The notes: a model not told the origin generated them from the sequence alone. A stretch of 64,000 nucleotides of DNA from Undibacterium umbellatum (GCF_014284125.1 NZ_JACOFX010000001.1:62001-126000), one strand, 5' to 3'. Positions 16,523 to 27,433 are shown, counted from the first letter of the stretch. A program made the numbers and translations.

Positions 16523-16557
16523 AAAAATGCCGCTGAATGATCTCCGCGGCATTTTTT
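16523..16557. terminator. Bidirectional terminator between slyD and mutS
   Basis: An 11-bp stem AAAAATGCCGC / GCGGCATTTTT around a 12-base loop, with A and T tracts on both sides, lies between the converging slyD and mutS stop codons. Confidence 0.9.
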
Positions 16558-16577
16558 CTTTCTGGAACTTGTCTTAA

Positions 16578-19208
16578 TCAGCCCTTGTTTGCCAGGTTCT
16601 TCAATTCATATAAGGCAGCCAGCGCTTCTCTGGGCGTCATGCTATCAGGATCCATGGTTTCAAGAGTGTCCAGTAGTTCGGTATTGACGGGATCTGGTTC
16701 AATAACTTCTACTTCAGGTGCGCCAGCTGCGGAAGAGAATAAATCAAACTGTGGCGTCGATTGTAGTGATTGTGCTTCCAGGTCTGTCAGGTGCTTGCGG
16801 GCAGCACGGATAACTACCTGAGGTATTCCCGCAAGTTGTGCCACCTGCAAACCATAGCTTTGTGAAGCCGGGCCTGCCTGAACTGCGTGCAGGAAGACGA
16901 TGTTTTCCTTGTGTTCTACCGCCGACAAATGCACGTTTTCTGCTGACGGGTGCACTTCAGGCAGTTGCGTCAGTTCAAAATAATGCGTGGCAAACAGGGT
17001 ATAGCTCTTGGAAACCTGTATCAGGTGCTTGGCAATTGCCCAGGCCAAAGCCAAGCCGTCAAATGTCGATGTGCCGCGACCCACTTCGTCCATCAATACC
17101 AGAGAATGGTTAGTCGCACCATTTAAGATGGCTGCTGATTCTGTCATTTCCACCATGAAGGTAGAGCGGCCACCTGCCAGGTCATCAGCCGCACCTATAC
17201 GCGTGAAGATGCGGTCTATCGGGCCTATCGTCACTTCGGCGGCAGGTACATAACTGCCAACGTAGGCGAGCAGGGTGATCAGGGCAACCTGACGCATGAA
17301 GGTTGATTTACCACCCATGTTAGGGCCGGTGATCAGCAATAATTTACGCTCGGCAGAAAAATCGCAATCATTGGCGATGAAGCGTTCTATCTGGTTTTCG
17401 ACAACAGGATGGCGGCCCTGGACAATATGTAGAGTTGGCTCACCCACCAATTGCGGCGCGCACCAGCTATTCCTGGTTGCATGCTCAGCCAGGCTTACAA
17501 GGGTGTCAAGTTGTGCTATTGCATTCGCTACCCTTTGCAATAGCGGGACTTGCGGCAACAGATCCTGCAACAGGCGCTCATACAGCATTTTTTCGCGCAC
17601 CAGGGCACGCTCCTGAGCTGACAATGCTTTATCTTCAAAGGCTTTCAATTCTGGTGTAATGTAGCGCTCAGCATTTTTCAATGTCTGGCGACGGCGATAA
17701 TTATCCGGCACCTTATCGCTTTGACCGTTCGTGACCTCTATGTAAAAGCCATGGACACGATTGTATTCAACGCGCAGATTGGCAATACCAGTGCGTTCAC
17801 GTTCAGACGCCTCCAACTCGATCAGGAATTGCCCGGCATTTTCTGATAGCGCGCGCAATTCGTCCAGTTCGGCATCAAAGCCACTTGCGATCACGCCACC
17901 GTCGCGCACCATGGTCGCTGGTTGCAGCATCAAGCCACGCTCCAGCAGATCCAGGCATTCTGTCGGTGTATCCAGATCAGATAGGACCTTGGTTAGCAGA
18001 CTGGTTTGATTATCTGCAATGCATAGGCTCACATAATTGCGCAGGCCAGGGAGGTTTTGCAGGCCATCGCGCAGCGCAGACAAATCACGCGGTCGTGCAG
18101 ATTGCAGGGCGATACGCGTTGTAATGCGTTCTATGTCAGGGATGGCCTTTAAAGTAGTCGCCAGGCCATCGGTAGAATCTGCCTGTATCAGTGCCTTGAT
18201 TGCATCATGGCGGGCTCTGGCAACCGCCTGATCGCGGCGTGCATGATGCAGCCAGTGACGTAACAGGCGTGAGCCCATAGCAGTGCGACAGTGGTCAAGC
18301 AAAGAAAACAGGGTAGGTGATTCTTGTCCGCGCAAAGTCTCAGTCAATTCCAGGTTGCGTCGCGTCGCGGTGTCCAGGCCTATGAATTCATGCTCGCTTT
18401 CGACATTAAGCGTATTGACATGCTTGAGACCACGGCCTTGCGTGCTTTCTGCATAGCGCAACAAGGCACCAGCTGCACCCAGGGCGGCATTCAGGTTTTC
18501 TACGCCAAAGCCTGTCAATGAGGCGGTGCCTAGTTGATCTTGCAGGGCTTTTTGCCCTTGCTTGACATCAAAATGCCAGTCGGGCAATTCTGAAAATTTA
18601 CCTGGCAGTTCCTTGTAGTGCTCGTCCAGTAAAAGTGTCCCAGCGGACAGCAATACCTCAGCAGGACTGATACGCTCCAGCTCTTGCTGCAGTCGTTGTG
18701 GCAGGGATTTTTCGTCGGTCGATATTTCCATCAACTTCAAGGCGCCACTGGCCAGTGATAGCCAGGCCAGACCTATGCTGACCGTTTTTCTTTGTTGCAG
18801 CATGCACAGTGACAGCAATGGACGGTCAGATTTCTCTGGCAGCAAATCAGTATCAGTCAGTGTACCTGGCGTGATCACGCGCATGACTTTGCGTTCTACA
18901 GGCCCCTTGCTGGTTGCAGGGTCGCCTATCTGTTCGCAGATAGCGGCTGATTCACCTATCTTGACCAGCTTGGCCAGATATGGTTCCAGTGAGTGAAAGG
19001 GCACACCCGCCATCTTGATTGGTTCGCCGCCAGAACTGCCGCGCTGGGTCAGGGTAATACCTAACAAGCGCGATACTTTCTCGGCATCGCCAAAAAACAG
19101 TTCATAAAAATCGCCCATGCGATAAAACACCAGGGTTTCCGGATAGTCTGCTTTTATTCGCAGATATTGGGTCATCATCGGAGTGTGTTGTGTTTCTTTT
19201 GCGGTCAT
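16578..19208 (-). CDS. mutS: DNA mismatch repair protein MutS
   Basis: The 876-residue protein recognises base mismatches and starts repair with MutL. It has the mismatch-reading motif GDFYELF (F34, E36), the Walker A motif GPNMGGKST near residue 625, and the [18 protein letters not shown] signature. The length is usual for proteobacterial MutS. It is monocistronic. The 260-base region upstream contains a TGGTGCGCACCA palindrome. Confidence 0.97.
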   Translation of the reverse strand: MTAKETQHTPMMTQYLRIKADYPETLVFYRMGDFYELFFGDAEKVSRLLGITLTQRGSSGGEPIKMAGVPFHSLEPYLAKLVKIGESAAICEQIGDPATSKGPVERKVMRVITPGTLTDTDLLPEKSDRPLLSLCMLQQRKTVSIGLAWLSLASGALKLMEISTDEKSLPQRLQQELERISPAEVLLSAGTLLLDEHYKELPGKFSELPDWHFDVKQGQKALQDQLGTASLTGFGVENLNAALGAAGALLRYAESTQGRGLKHVNTLNVESEHEFIGLDTATRRNLELTETLRGQESPTLFSLLDHCRTAMGSRLLRHWLHHARRDQAVARARHDAIKALIQADSTDGLATTLKAIPDIERITTRIALQSARPRDLSALRDGLQNLPGLRNYVSLCIADNQTSLLTKVLSDLDTPTECLDLLERGLMLQPATMVRDGGVIASGFDAELDELRALSENAGQFLIELEASERERTGIANLRVEYNRVHGFYIEVTNGQSDKVPDNYRRRQTLKNAERYITPELKAFEDKALSAQERALVREKMLYERLLQDLLPQVPLLQRVANAIAQLDTLVSLAEHATRNSWCAPQLVGEPTLHIVQGRHPVVENQIERFIANDCDFSAERKLLLITGPNMGGKSTFMRQVALITLLAYVGSYVPAAEVTIGPIDRIFTRIGAADDLAGGRSTFMVEMTESAAILNGATNHSLVLMDEVGRGTSTFDGLALAWAIAKHLIQVSKSYTLFATHYFELTQLPEVHPSAENVHLSAVEHKENIVFLHAVQAGPASQSYGLQVAQLAGIPQVVIRAARKHLTDLEAQSLQSTPQFDLFSSAAGAPEVEVIEPDPVNTELLDTLETMDPDSMTPREALAALYELKNLANKG

Positions 19209-19287
19209 AAGACTTTGATTTTATTGGTTTTGTTTTCTTGTTTTTGCTTGCTGAAGCGCTGGAAATTATATCCAGTCAGCTCAAATT

Positions 19288-19299
19288 TGGTGCGCACCA
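19288..19299. promoter_or_regulatory. 12-bp palindrome upstream of mutS
   Basis: TGGTGCGCACCA is a perfect palindrome 80-91 bases upstream of the mutS start and about 170 bases upstream of the divergent membrane-protein gene. It could be an operator for either. The regulator is unknown. Confidence 0.35.
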
Positions 19300-19468
19300 T
19301 ATCATAGACGATTGCCTTGGTCTACGGTTGTCGGGCTTTATTGTTGATATCAATAACTTACAGGCCGCACAATTGGCAGGTAAAAAGCAAAATCTGTCTT
19401 AGATATTGTTAAAATGAAAAAATCTGATTGTAGCAATATCTTCCTTAATATCGAAAGGGCAAAGACTG

Positions 19469-20266
19469 ATGGCGAATGAGTTTATGTACGGGCAAAGCAC
19501 TGCTCTGATTGTTTTTCTGCTTCTGGCGAGTATGCTGATTGCCAACGAGCTTGCGTATAGAAATGGCTTGCGCAAACAAGCGCTGGCGAATGATGCTGCC
19601 AAGTCGCAGATCAATACTTTGCAGGCTTCCATGCTGGGCTTGCTTGCCTTGTTGTTGAGTTTTGCCTTTTCTCTGGCGCTGCAAAGGTTTGATGAGCGTA
19701 ATCAATCGGTAGTGAGTGAAGCAAATGCGATTGGGACCACTTATTTGCGCACTCAATTGTTACCCGTCAGCATACGCGAGCAGGCGCAGATCATGTTGAA
19801 GCTCTACATAGACCTACGAGTAGAGGAAGGGCAGGTCAGTCTGGCAGATGTAGAAAAACGTGATGCCTTAATAAAAAAATCTAGCCAAATCTCGGATCAG
19901 TTGTGGGCGCTCGCCATGAAGTCAGTCGAGCTTGATAAGAGTGCTGTGACCACTGGCATGTTTGTACAGTCGTTGAATGACACTATCGATGCATTTGGTA
20001 AAAGGGATGCGGGCTTGCAAAGACATGTGCCTGAGACAGTTGTGTTGCTCTTGCTGATCACAATTATCATTACAGCTGCGACGATAGGCTATGCCTCTGG
20101 TCTGACTGGGCAAAGGGCTGCCTTTGCGACCTTGGCATTACAAATACTGATTAGCATGGCTGTATTCTTGACAATAGACCTTGATCGCCCTCGACGAGGT
20201 TTTATACAAGTTAGCCAGACGAGTATGCTGAGTTTGCAGCAGGCGATTCATGCAACGAATAAATGA
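19469..20266 (+). CDS. DUF4239-like inner-membrane protein
   Basis: This 265-residue protein has two N-terminal membrane helices (about residues 10-28 and 52-70), a long soluble helical region and two C-terminal helices (about 190-210 and 220-240). Features such as LASMLGLLALLLSFAFSLALQRFDERN and the late DLDRPRRGFIQVS match bacterial bestrophin-like DUF4239 proteins; the last motif is a hallmark. Its role is unknown, possibly a channel. It stands alone and ends at a strong terminator shared with rhlE. Confidence 0.78.
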   Translation: MANEFMYGQSTALIVFLLLASMLIANELAYRNGLRKQALANDAAKSQINTLQASMLGLLALLLSFAFSLALQRFDERNQSVVSEANAIGTTYLRTQLLPVSIREQAQIMLKLYIDLRVEEGQVSLADVEKRDALIKKSSQISDQLWALAMKSVELDKSAVTTGMFVQSLNDTIDAFGKRDAGLQRHVPETVVLLLLITIIITAATIGYASGLTGQRAAFATLALQILISMAVFLTIDLDRPRRGFIQVSQTSMLSLQQAIHATNK

Positions 20267-20274
20267 ATATTTAT

Positions 20275-20309
20275 AAAACACTAAGGGCCAGAATGGCCCT
20301 TAGTGTTTT
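20275..20309. terminator. Bidirectional terminator, membrane protein gene / rhlE
   Basis: A perfect 16-bp stem (20275-20290 with 20294-20309) with loop GAA carries terminal A and T tracts, between convergent genes. Confidence 0.95.
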
Positions 20310-20330
20310 TAACCTGCTTAAACGCGGATG

Positions 20331-21716
20331 TTAACCGTTGCCACGACTACCAGACCTGCGCGGAGCAGATTGTTTTACTGCTGGCCTTGGGCCCGCCGGA
20401 CGAGGTTTGGCACCCTGCGGTGCAGCAGCTTTGCCTGGTGCACGGGCTTGCTGTCCCCGGCCATCACCGGCGGGGCGTTGACCACGGCCTGATGGCTGAC
20501 TTCTGCCGCCTCCGCCACCACGGTGATCAAAGCTGCGCAACTGAATAGGCTCTGCCTTGGCATGTGGGTCGGGGATGAAGCCATCAATGATCTCTTGCGG
20601 AATTTGACGTTTGATGAGCTTTTCTATGTCGGCCAGCAACTTGAATTCATCAACGCACACCAGGGAGACCGCTTCGCCAGTGGCGCCAGCGCGGCCCGTG
20701 CGTCCAATGCGATGCACATAATCTTCCGGCACGTTCGGTAAATCATAGTTGACGACGTGAGGCAATTGGTCAATGTCAATACCGCGGGCAGCGATGTCGG
20801 TCGCAACCAGTACAGTCAGGCTGGCATCCTTGAATTCAGCCAAAGCCTTTGTTCGTGCGGATTGGCTCTTGTTGCCGTGAATGGCCATGGCAGCAATGCC
20901 ATCTTTGCCCAATTGTTCTACCAGTTTGTTGGCGCCATGCTTAGTGCGGGTAAATACCAGCACTTGTGACCATTGATGGGTCTTGATTAGATGCGCCAGT
21001 AAAGGATGTTTCTTGTCACGGTCAACCGGATGCACTTTTTGCGCAATGATTTCGACGGTAGAATTGCGCCGTGCCACTTCTATCATCGCCGGATTATCAA
21101 GCAGGCGGTCAGCTAGGGTTTTGATTTCGTCGGAGAAGGTGGCCGAGAACAACAAATTTTGGCGTTTGGCAGGCAAGATCGCCAGCACTTTTTTGATGTC
21201 ATGGATAAAACCCATGTCCAGCATGCGGTCGGCTTCATCCAAAACCAGGATTTCAATGTTGCGCAGGTCTATCGTGCCTTGCTGATGATGGTCTAGCAAA
21301 CGGCCAGGTGTTGCTACCAAAATATCGACACCTTGCTTCAGTAACTTGATTTGTGGATTGATGCCCACGCCACCAAAAATCACGCCAGAATTCAGTGGCA
21401 CATATTTGCCGTAAGTATTGACACTTTCTTCTACCTGGGCTGCAAGTTCGCGTGTAGGTGTCAATACCAGGGCGCGGATAGGGCGTCTGCTGGTTTTATC
21501 TTTTGGTGCATTGGCTGACGTTGATAGTCGTTGCAAGATAGGCAGGGTAAAGCCGGCGGTTTTGCCAGTGCCGGTTTGCGCGCCAGCTAGCAGGTCGCCG
21601 CCTTTGATGACAGCAGGAATAGCTTGCAGCTGTATCGGGGTTGGAGAGGTGTAGCCTTGTTCCGTTACTGCGCGAACAATGTTCTCGGATAAGCCGAGTT
21701 CGTTGAATGATGCCAT
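20331..21716 (-). CDS. rhlE: DEAD-box ATP-dependent RNA helicase, RhlE type
   Basis: The 461-residue helicase has the Q motif ([10 protein letters not shown]), motif I (AQTGTGKT), DEAD box (VLDEADRM), SAT and the [10 protein letters not shown] motif VI. The last 70 residues are rich in Arg, Gly, Pro and Lys, an RNA-binding tail typical of RhlE in betaproteobacteria, where it acts in rRNA maturation and mRNA decay. It is downstream of suhB on the same strand with an 89-base gap. Confidence 0.92.
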   Translation of the reverse strand: MASFNELGLSENIVRAVTEQGYTSPTPIQLQAIPAVIKGGDLLAGAQTGTGKTAGFTLPILQRLSTSANAPKDKTSRRPIRALVLTPTRELAAQVEESVNTYGKYVPLNSGVIFGGVGINPQIKLLKQGVDILVATPGRLLDHHQQGTIDLRNIEILVLDEADRMLDMGFIHDIKKVLAILPAKRQNLLFSATFSDEIKTLADRLLDNPAMIEVARRNSTVEIIAQKVHPVDRDKKHPLLAHLIKTHQWSQVLVFTRTKHGANKLVEQLGKDGIAAMAIHGNKSQSARTKALAEFKDASLTVLVATDIAARGIDIDQLPHVVNYDLPNVPEDYVHRIGRTGRAGATGEAVSLVCVDEFKLLADIEKLIKRQIPQEIIDGFIPDPHAKAEPIQLRSFDHRGGGGGRSQPSGRGQRPAGDGRGQQARAPGKAAAPQGAKPRPAGPRPAVKQSAPRRSGSRGNG

Positions 21717-21805
21717 GTGGTTGTACTGTATTTCTTTATGATCGGGCTGATTTGCATCGGCCCGAAGAGAGAGGCGCCCCGGTCAAATAACCGGAGCGTG
21801 AGAAT

Positions 21806-22606
21806 TTACTTTTTTGCGGAAAACGGTTGTAATGCATTGACCATCTGGGCAAATACTTTTGGTGTGCCAGCCAACACATCACCTTTATGCAGGTAGTCAG
21901 AATCACCGGAGAAGTTACCGACGATGCCGCCAGCTTCAGTGATAACGAGTGAGCCTGCAGCGATGTCCCAGGGAGCCAGGCCTTTTTCAAAGAAGCCATC
22001 AAGGCGACCACTTGCTACATAAGCCAGATCCAGTGCAGCAGAGCCTGGCCTTCTCAAGCCCTGGCATTTAGTCGTCATGACTTTGAACATCGCCAGGTAT
22101 TCATCCAGACCAGACAGATCACGGGATGGGAAGCCTGTACCGATCAAAGCATCAGCCAGTTTGTCGCAACGGGTAACGCGGATACGCTTGTCATTCAGAA
22201 ATGCACCAGCGCCTTTGCTGGCCGTGAACATTTCATTGCGTGTAGGATCGTAAATGACAGCTTGTGTAATCACGCCTCGCTGTTGCAGTGCGATGGACAC
22301 ACAATATTGTGGGAAGCCGTGGATGAAGTTGGTCGTGCCATCGAGTGGATCAATGATCCATACATTATCATTTTCGTCGTGCAAGTTAGCGGAAGCGCCT
22401 GATTCTTCAGCAAGAATGGCATGATCAGGATAGGCAGAAGTCAACACTTCAATGATAGCAGCTTCGGCAGCGTGATCGACTTCGGTCACGAAATCATTGA
22501 ATTGTTTTTCTGTGACTTGGACACGGTCAAGGTCAAAAGATGCGCGATTGATAATGGTCGCGCCACGACGAGCAGCTTTTACTGCCGTATTCAGCATTGG
22601 GTGCAT
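21806..22606 (-). CDS. suhB: Inositol-1-monophosphatase family protein SuhB
   Basis: The 266-residue enzyme has the Mg-binding motifs of inositol monophosphatases: [17 protein letters not shown] and [15 protein letters not shown]. The start at 22606 gives [15 protein letters not shown], which matches the E. coli SuhB N-terminus; a longer frame from 22639 is unlikely. SuhB dephosphorylates inositol phosphates and in E. coli also joins the rRNA antitermination complex. It is divergent from trmJ, an order common in related bacteria. Confidence 0.94.
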   Translation of the reverse strand: MHPMLNTAVKAARRGATIINRASFDLDRVQVTEKQFNDFVTEVDHAAEAAIIEVLTSAYPDHAILAEESGASANLHDENDNVWIIDPLDGTTNFIHGFPQYCVSIALQQRGVITQAVIYDPTRNEMFTASKGAGAFLNDKRIRVTRCDKLADALIGTGFPSRDLSGLDEYLAMFKVMTTKCQGLRRPGSAALDLAYVASGRLDGFFEKGLAPWDIAAGSLVITEAGGIVGNFSGDSDYLHKGDVLAGTPKVFAQMVNALQPFSAKK

Positions 22607-22803
22607 AAGGTTTCCGATAAAATGACAGCATGCAAACAACTATCCATAGAAAAGGATGCTGTCACGATGCTAGACAAAAATGATAAAGAGCGTGCGCAAT
22701 TTACGTCCGGCAGCGATCCGTCTGGTTGATAATATGCACAACCAATACGTATAACCAAAACGACAACCGAATAAGAAATTAACGCGTGATACCTCTATTT
22801 TAA

Positions 22804-23562
22804 ATGAACTTGCCTAAAACCGACACATCTCTTTTTCAGCGCATGCGCTTCATTCTCGTTGAAACTAGTCATCCAGGCAACATAGGCTCTGCTGCCCGGG
22901 CCATTAAAACCATGGGTTTTAGTGAATTGATCCTCGTAAAGCCGCGTTTTGCAGATGCATTGAAAAATCCAGAAGCAATTGCACTTGCCAGTGGCGCGCA
23001 AGATATACTCGACAATGCCCGCATCGTTGATCACATTGATGATGCATTGCAAGGGTGTGAATATGTGGCAGCAGTCAGCGCCAGATTGCGGGAGTTTTCA
23101 CCCCCAATTCTTAGCCCCAGAGTATTTGCTGAAACCATGGTGCAAAGTCAGCATGCAAAAATAGGACTGATTTTTGGTAATGAACGGTTTGGGTTGCCAA
23201 ATGACATTGTCATGAATTGCCATGCCTTAATCAATATCCCGGCCAATCCCGCTTATTCTTCATTGAATCTGGCGCAAGCTATACAACTCTTGTCCTATGA
23301 ATGTCGTATGGCAACCGATACAGGCGAATTATTCTCAGGTAATATTGGTTTTCAAGGGCAATTGGCGGCAGTGGATGAAATAGACGGCATGTATAAGCAT
23401 CTGGAGCAGGCGCTAGTTGCAATCGAGTTTTTGCATCCTGACAATCCCAAAAAACTGATGCCACGTCTGAAGCGCATGTTGTCACGGACGCAATTGGAAG
23501 TTGAGGAGGTAAATATTTTGCGTGGCATTGCAAGAAAAATACTAGACACTGCCAAGAAATAA
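22804..23562 (+). CDS. trmJ: tRNA (cytidine/uridine-2'-O)-methyltransferase TrmJ
   Basis: This SPOUT-fold methyltransferase of 252 residues modifies position 32 of tRNA anticodon loops. The family motifs are present: FILVETSHPGNIGSAARA, the LIFGNERFGL knot region and NPAYSSLNLAQAIQLLSYE. The C-terminal extension with a helix pair matches TrmJ rather than TrmL. The ATG at 22804 is used; an internal ATG at 22843 (MRFILVE) is an alternative, since many family members start there. Confidence 0.92.
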   Translation: MNLPKTDTSLFQRMRFILVETSHPGNIGSAARAIKTMGFSELILVKPRFADALKNPEAIALASGAQDILDNARIVDHIDDALQGCEYVAAVSARLREFSPPILSPRVFAETMVQSQHAKIGLIFGNERFGLPNDIVMNCHALINIPANPAYSSLNLAQAIQLLSYECRMATDTGELFSGNIGFQGQLAAVDEIDGMYKHLEQALVAIEFLHPDNPKKLMPRLKRMLSRTQLEVEEVNILRGIARKILDTAKK

Positions 23563-23923
23563 ATAACGCAGGAATAAAGCAGTCAAATTTCTGCTGAAAC
23601 AAAGCATCAGCGGCTCAGTTTGTGTCTTTTTGACCAATTCAATAAACAGGATAGTCCGGGCTTTAGTATTGATCTTTTTGTAGTTTTCCTTCAAATTGAT
23701 CGAAAATACATTAAGAGTTCGCCTTATTCCTAGGGAGTTGGGCGCTTGATTATGTTGTTGTAAATGATAAAAATGTTGAAATCAACAAACATTCTTACCA
23801 TTGTTTGCGTTTTACAATTAGTTACGCCTTCAAGGATTGTTATAAAGCCAGTAAGATTGCAGTTAATATACATTCAGGAATAGCAATTGATTTTCTGGAG
23901 TAACGCATTTTCTTTCTGAGGTC
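23563..23923. other. Intergenic region between trmJ and the FimV-like gene
   Basis: About 360 bases, AT-rich, without a supported ORF on either strand and without a strong hairpin. It should carry the promoter of the FimV-like gene. I could not identify a convincing -35/-10 pair, tRNA or small RNA. Confidence 0.4.
23918..23921 (+). promoter_or_regulatory. Ribosome-binding site (GAGG) deciding an ATT start
   Basis: GAGG is followed at a spacing of 5 or 8 bases by in-frame ATT codons at 23927 and 23930. It is the only Shine-Dalgarno-like element placed correctly for the signal peptide of the FimV-like protein. Confidence 0.45.
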
Positions 23924-23929
23924 ATTATT

Positions 23930-25849
23930 ATTTTTGTCCCATTCCGCCGATCGACGATATATCTGCTTTGCCTTGGTGCACTAGCATCTGGAGCAGCAGG
24001 GGATGCTTTTGCATTAGGGTTCAGCAATTTAACCGTACAATCTGCTTTGGGGCAGCAATTGCGTGCTCAGCTGGAATTGACTGGCAATGATGCGGCAGAG
24101 ATTGAACAATCCTGCTTCAAGGCCAAGGTAGAAAGCCCAGATGGCAATTTGTTGGCTCCCGTAAATGTCACTCTGATTCAAAAGGGGAGCGCCCGCTTCC
24201 TGACTTTGGTGACGAGGAAAGACCTCTTGGAACCCGCCGTCAAGATCCTGGTGGACATGGGGTGTGAAATTCAATTGCATCGCGAGTTCCTGATTTTGCT
24301 TGATCCGCCTCAATTCGCGCCAACCTTGCCCGCTAGCGTTTCCAGTGCACCAAAAGTGGCTTCAGGCAATAAAGAGGCTATGTCGACAGGGCAGCAGGGC
24401 GTACAAATTTCACAAGCCTTAGAAAAAAATGGCCGCAGGAAGACCCGGCGTAATCCTGACGCGGGTGAAGTTGTTGCTGCTGAAGTGCCAATCACGAAAA
24501 AAAAGCTATCCAGACAAACCGAAAATAAAATCACTCCCCCACAGCAAATTGTTGAACAAAGGGATACGCTAAAGCTATCGGATGATCTGCCTATTTTGTC
24601 GCAAGGCTTGCGTCTTAGTGATCAGCTTTCTCTCGGTGGGGCACAATCCAATATTGAAGATTTGCGGGCAGCGCAAGCACAGCTTGCGGCCATGTTGCGG
24701 GATGAAAAACCCAATCAGATGCCTGTGGAAAAATTGCAAGGTGAGCAGCAGAAAATTCTCGGTTTGCAGCAAGAAGCGCAACAGCTTAAACGCCAGAGTC
24801 AGTTGGATAAGGTCGCTTTGGAAGAGGCCAGGGAAAACAGTTTTTCGCGCAATTGGGTGATAGGTTTAAGTGCATTCATCTTTGCTGGATTGGCTATCAT
24901 CGCCTTTCTTTTGCTTTACGTCGGCCGCATGCGCAAAGAATTGGCGGCAAGCTGGTGGCAACAGAAAGAGCAAGTATCAGAGCCCGAGCCTAAAAAGAAT
25001 ATAGAAGAAATCGTTGACAGCATACAAGCATCTTATGGCCCGACAACGACAAGTGCCTTGTATCATGTGGGTGATGATGAGGAAGATAAGGCTGGAACCA
25101 GCAGGCCGGTAACTGCCCCGGTAAGAAAAGCTGGATCGGCTGCCAATCTTGGTAAACTTGAGACACCATCAATATTTAGCAAGGCCTATGTCCCGACTCT
25201 GGAAGACAGCAATAGCAGTACTTTTAACTTCTTTTCCAGTAAGGGCCAGTCGTCGGTTAAGGTAGAAGAGATATCTGATGTGACCCAAGAGGCAGAATTC
25301 TGGATTTCTGTCAATGATCCACAGAGAGCAATAGAAATCCTTGAGCCGCAGGCCGAAATAGACCATCCAGAGTCGCCAGTCCCATGGCTGTATTTGCTCG
25401 ACTTATATCGGGTAACTTCTAGTAAGGAAAAATATGATGCCTTGCGCGATCGCTTCATCGTTTTTTTCAATGCAAATATCCCAGAGTATGAAACAGATCC
25501 TGCAACACTGCCGAGCAGGCAACTGGAAGATTTTGAACATTTGATGAACCGTATTTGCCAGATGTGGAGTAGTAACGACATCCTGCCCTTCCTTGAAAGC
25601 CTATTGGTGGACGACCGGGATGGCAAACGCATGGGTTTCGAGTTGCCAGTATATCGTGACATTCTGCTGCTCATTTCTGTCGCCAATGAGCTAGAGAAAT
25701 CACCTGCATTACCAGGCATGGAAAGAAATCGGGGATGGAACAACGTTTCAGACTTGCCGGTAGAAGAAGAGGTTCTTGCGACCAAGGAAAACAGTAGTGA
25801 GTCGAATTTGATTAATTTTGAGACTATCGAGTTTCACAGGGAAAAATAG
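23930..25849 (+). CDS. FimV/HubP-like membrane protein with apparent AUU start
   Basis: The frame encodes a signal peptide (PFRRSTIYLLCLGALASGAAGDAFA), then the FimV N-terminal domain (LGFSNLTVQSALGQQLRAQLEL), a Gln-rich coiled-coil region, one membrane helix (about 24853-24928) and an acidic cytoplasmic part with a TPR-like segment (FWISVNDPQRAIEILEPQ). FimV proteins organise the cell pole and type IV pili. Between the upstream in-frame stop (23888) and a TTG at 24047, which lies after the signal peptide, there is no ATG, GTG or TTG, only ATT codons. Either translation starts at AUU or the start codon is mutated. The protein is shorter than usual FimV (about 639 residues) and may be a paralogue. 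Confidence 0.72.
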   Translation: MFVPFRRSTIYLLCLGALASGAAGDAFALGFSNLTVQSALGQQLRAQLELTGNDAAEIEQSCFKAKVESPDGNLLAPVNVTLIQKGSARFLTLVTRKDLLEPAVKILVDMGCEIQLHREFLILLDPPQFAPTLPASVSSAPKVASGNKEAMSTGQQGVQISQALEKNGRRKTRRNPDAGEVVAAEVPITKKKLSRQTENKITPPQQIVEQRDTLKLSDDLPILSQGLRLSDQLSLGGAQSNIEDLRAAQAQLAAMLRDEKPNQMPVEKLQGEQQKILGLQQEAQQLKRQSQLDKVALEEARENSFSRNWVIGLSAFIFAGLAIIAFLLLYVGRMRKELAASWWQQKEQVSEPEPKKNIEEIVDSIQASYGPTTTSALYHVGDDEEDKAGTSRPVTAPVRKAGSAANLGKLETPSIFSKAYVPTLEDSNSSTFNFFSSKGQSSVKVEEISDVTQEAEFWISVNDPQRAIEILEPQAEIDHPESPVPWLYLLDLYRVTSSKEKYDALRDRFIVFFNANIPEYETDPATLPSRQLEDFEHLMNRICQMWSSNDILPFLESLLVDDRDGKRMGFELPVYRDILLLISVANELEKSPALPGMERNRGWNNVSDLPVEEEVLATKENSSESNLINFETIEFHREK

Positions 25850-25935
25850 TCCGAACAGTTGCGTTTGAAGAGTGTCAGTCAGCAGGTTCAAAAAAGTAGG
25901 ATTGCAGCAAATTATTTAAAATAGGTTAGGGACAT

Positions 25936-26583
25936 ATGATCAAACTTTGCGGTTTTGCTATCAGTAATTACTACAATAAAGTGAAATTGGCTCTATTGGA
26001 AAAGGCCATTCCTTTTGAGGAAGAGTTAATCTGGACAGCTAAGTCCCCAGATCAATTATTGCATTCGCCAATGGGTAAAATACCTTTTATTGTGACTGAG
26101 CATGGCTCCTTATGTGAATCTCAGGTTATCGTCGAATATCTTGAAAGCCGTTTTCCTGCACATCCTTTGATGCCGGCTGACCCATTTGCCGCTGCCAAAT
26201 TACGCGAATTAATCGCTTTCATGGAGTTGCACCTGGAATTACCCGCCCGTGAATTGTATGCAGAGGCCTTCTTTGGCGGCAAAGTTACAGATGAAGTCAA
26301 GGCCAAAGTGGAAAAACAGCTAGGCCGTAGTATTCCCGCGTTTGCGAGCCTGGCAAAATTTGATCCATTTGTTGGCGGTAAAGAATTCACTTTGGCTGAT
26401 TGCGCTGCAGTTGTGCATTTTCCTTTGGTGTCGATGGCGACCAAGATTATTTATGGCAGGGATTTTCTGGCAGAATTGCCTACCCGCGAATATGTCAAAC
26501 AGATTTCTGAACGCCCAAGCATGCAAAAAGTCAATGCAGACCGTAAGGCAAATCAGGAATTGATGGCAAACCGCGCAAAATAG
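25936..26583 (+). CDS. Glutathione S-transferase family protein
   Basis: The 215-residue protein has an N-terminal thioredoxin-fold domain (KLCGFAISNYYNKVKLALLEK, then GKIPFI with the cis-Pro and CESQVIVEYLE in the glutathione-binding place) and an all-helical C-terminal domain (FTLADCAAVVHFPLV). It probably conjugates or reduces substrates with glutathione in the cytoplasm; the substrate is unknown. It has its own GTTAGGG-like ribosome site and lies 86 bases after the FimV-like gene. Confidence 0.9.
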   Translation: MIKLCGFAISNYYNKVKLALLEKAIPFEEELIWTAKSPDQLLHSPMGKIPFIVTEHGSLCESQVIVEYLESRFPAHPLMPADPFAAAKLRELIAFMELHLELPARELYAEAFFGGKVTDEVKAKVEKQLGRSIPAFASLAKFDPFVGGKEFTLADCAAVVHFPLVSMATKIIYGRDFLAELPTREYVKQISERPSMQKVNADRKANQELMANRAK

Positions 26584-26632
26584 TCAAAGCTGCTGGCGCA
26601 ACAAACAAAAGCATTGCACCAGCCGCTTGTGT

Positions 26633-27433
26633 TTATACAGCCCTGCGCATTTTTTGTACCGTATAAGTTTTGGCTTGCGTAGGCGGATCAACCAGCTTGA
26701 CAATGGCAAAGGTGCAATTATCACCGCGACCGCTTGCGCGGTCTCTGGCTTTTCTTATCAAAAATTCTGAAGCCTGGCGTGGGCTGTTGGCAGCAACGGC
26801 TGCTGATAACTCATGATCTTCAAAGTAATGCCAGAGGCCATCTGAACATAATAAAAAGCTGTCATGCGCCTTCAATGGGGCATGTTCACCAAAGGTAATG
26901 TAAGGTGCAGCAGTGCTAGAGCCAAGTACATTGACCAGAATATTCGATAATCTGTGGGTTTTAGCTTCTTCTGCCGTAATTTTGCCTTCATCCACCAATT
27001 TTTCTACATAAGAATGATCTTTGGTTTTTTCGGCATAATTAGGGCCATCAAAGCGATAAAGGCGCGAGTCTCCAACATAAGCCCAAATGGCCTCCTGTTG
27101 CGGTGTAATAACTAATGCGACTACGGTACTATGTGGTTCTTTCTCAGATGAAACACCAGACAATTTAATGACGGTGTGTGCTTCATTGACGATATTTTCC
27201 AATAGGCTGCGAACATTATTTCCTGGGTAAAATTCATCAAATAATTGTTTTGCCGTGCGAACGACTTGCTCGGCGGCAAGTGCGCCACCGCTTTTTCCGC
27301 CCATGCCATCAGCAATGACTGCCATGACATAACCTGGCGCATGTGGTGCCGCAAAAAGTGCTGTGCGGTCTTGTTGTTCCTGCCGGTCACCGATATGTTG
27401 TCCGGTTCCTGCTTCGATCTTATATTGGCTCAT
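26633..27433 (-). CDS. PP2C-type serine/threonine protein phosphatase
   Basis: The 266-residue protein carries the PPM/PP2C metal-site motifs in order: DRQEQQDR, ADGMGG, WAYVGDSRLYRF, LLCSDGLW and GDNCTFAIV. It removes phosphate from Ser/Thr residues with Mn or Mg. No kinase or FHA gene is adjacent, so its partner is elsewhere. It is divergent from the small YdcH-family gene. Confidence 0.92.
   Translation of the reverse strand: MSQYKIEAGTGQHIGDRQEQQDRTALFAAPHAPGYVMAVIADGMGGKSGGALAAEQVVRTAKQLFDEFYPGNNVRSLLENIVNEAHTVIKLSGVSSEKEPHSTVVALVITPQQEAIWAYVGDSRLYRFDGPNYAEKTKDHSYVEKLVDEGKITAEEAKTHRLSNILVNVLGSSTAAPYITFGEHAPLKAHDSFLLCSDGLWHYFEDHELSAAVAANSPRQASEFLIRKARDRASGRGDNCTFAIVKLVDPPTQAKTYTVQKMRRAV

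Noticed and set aside
21717-21805. Possible terminator between suhB and rhlE
   Set aside because: Short inverted repeats (TCGGGC/GCCCGA and CCGGT/ACCGG) are present but lack a T tract and sufficient stem length.
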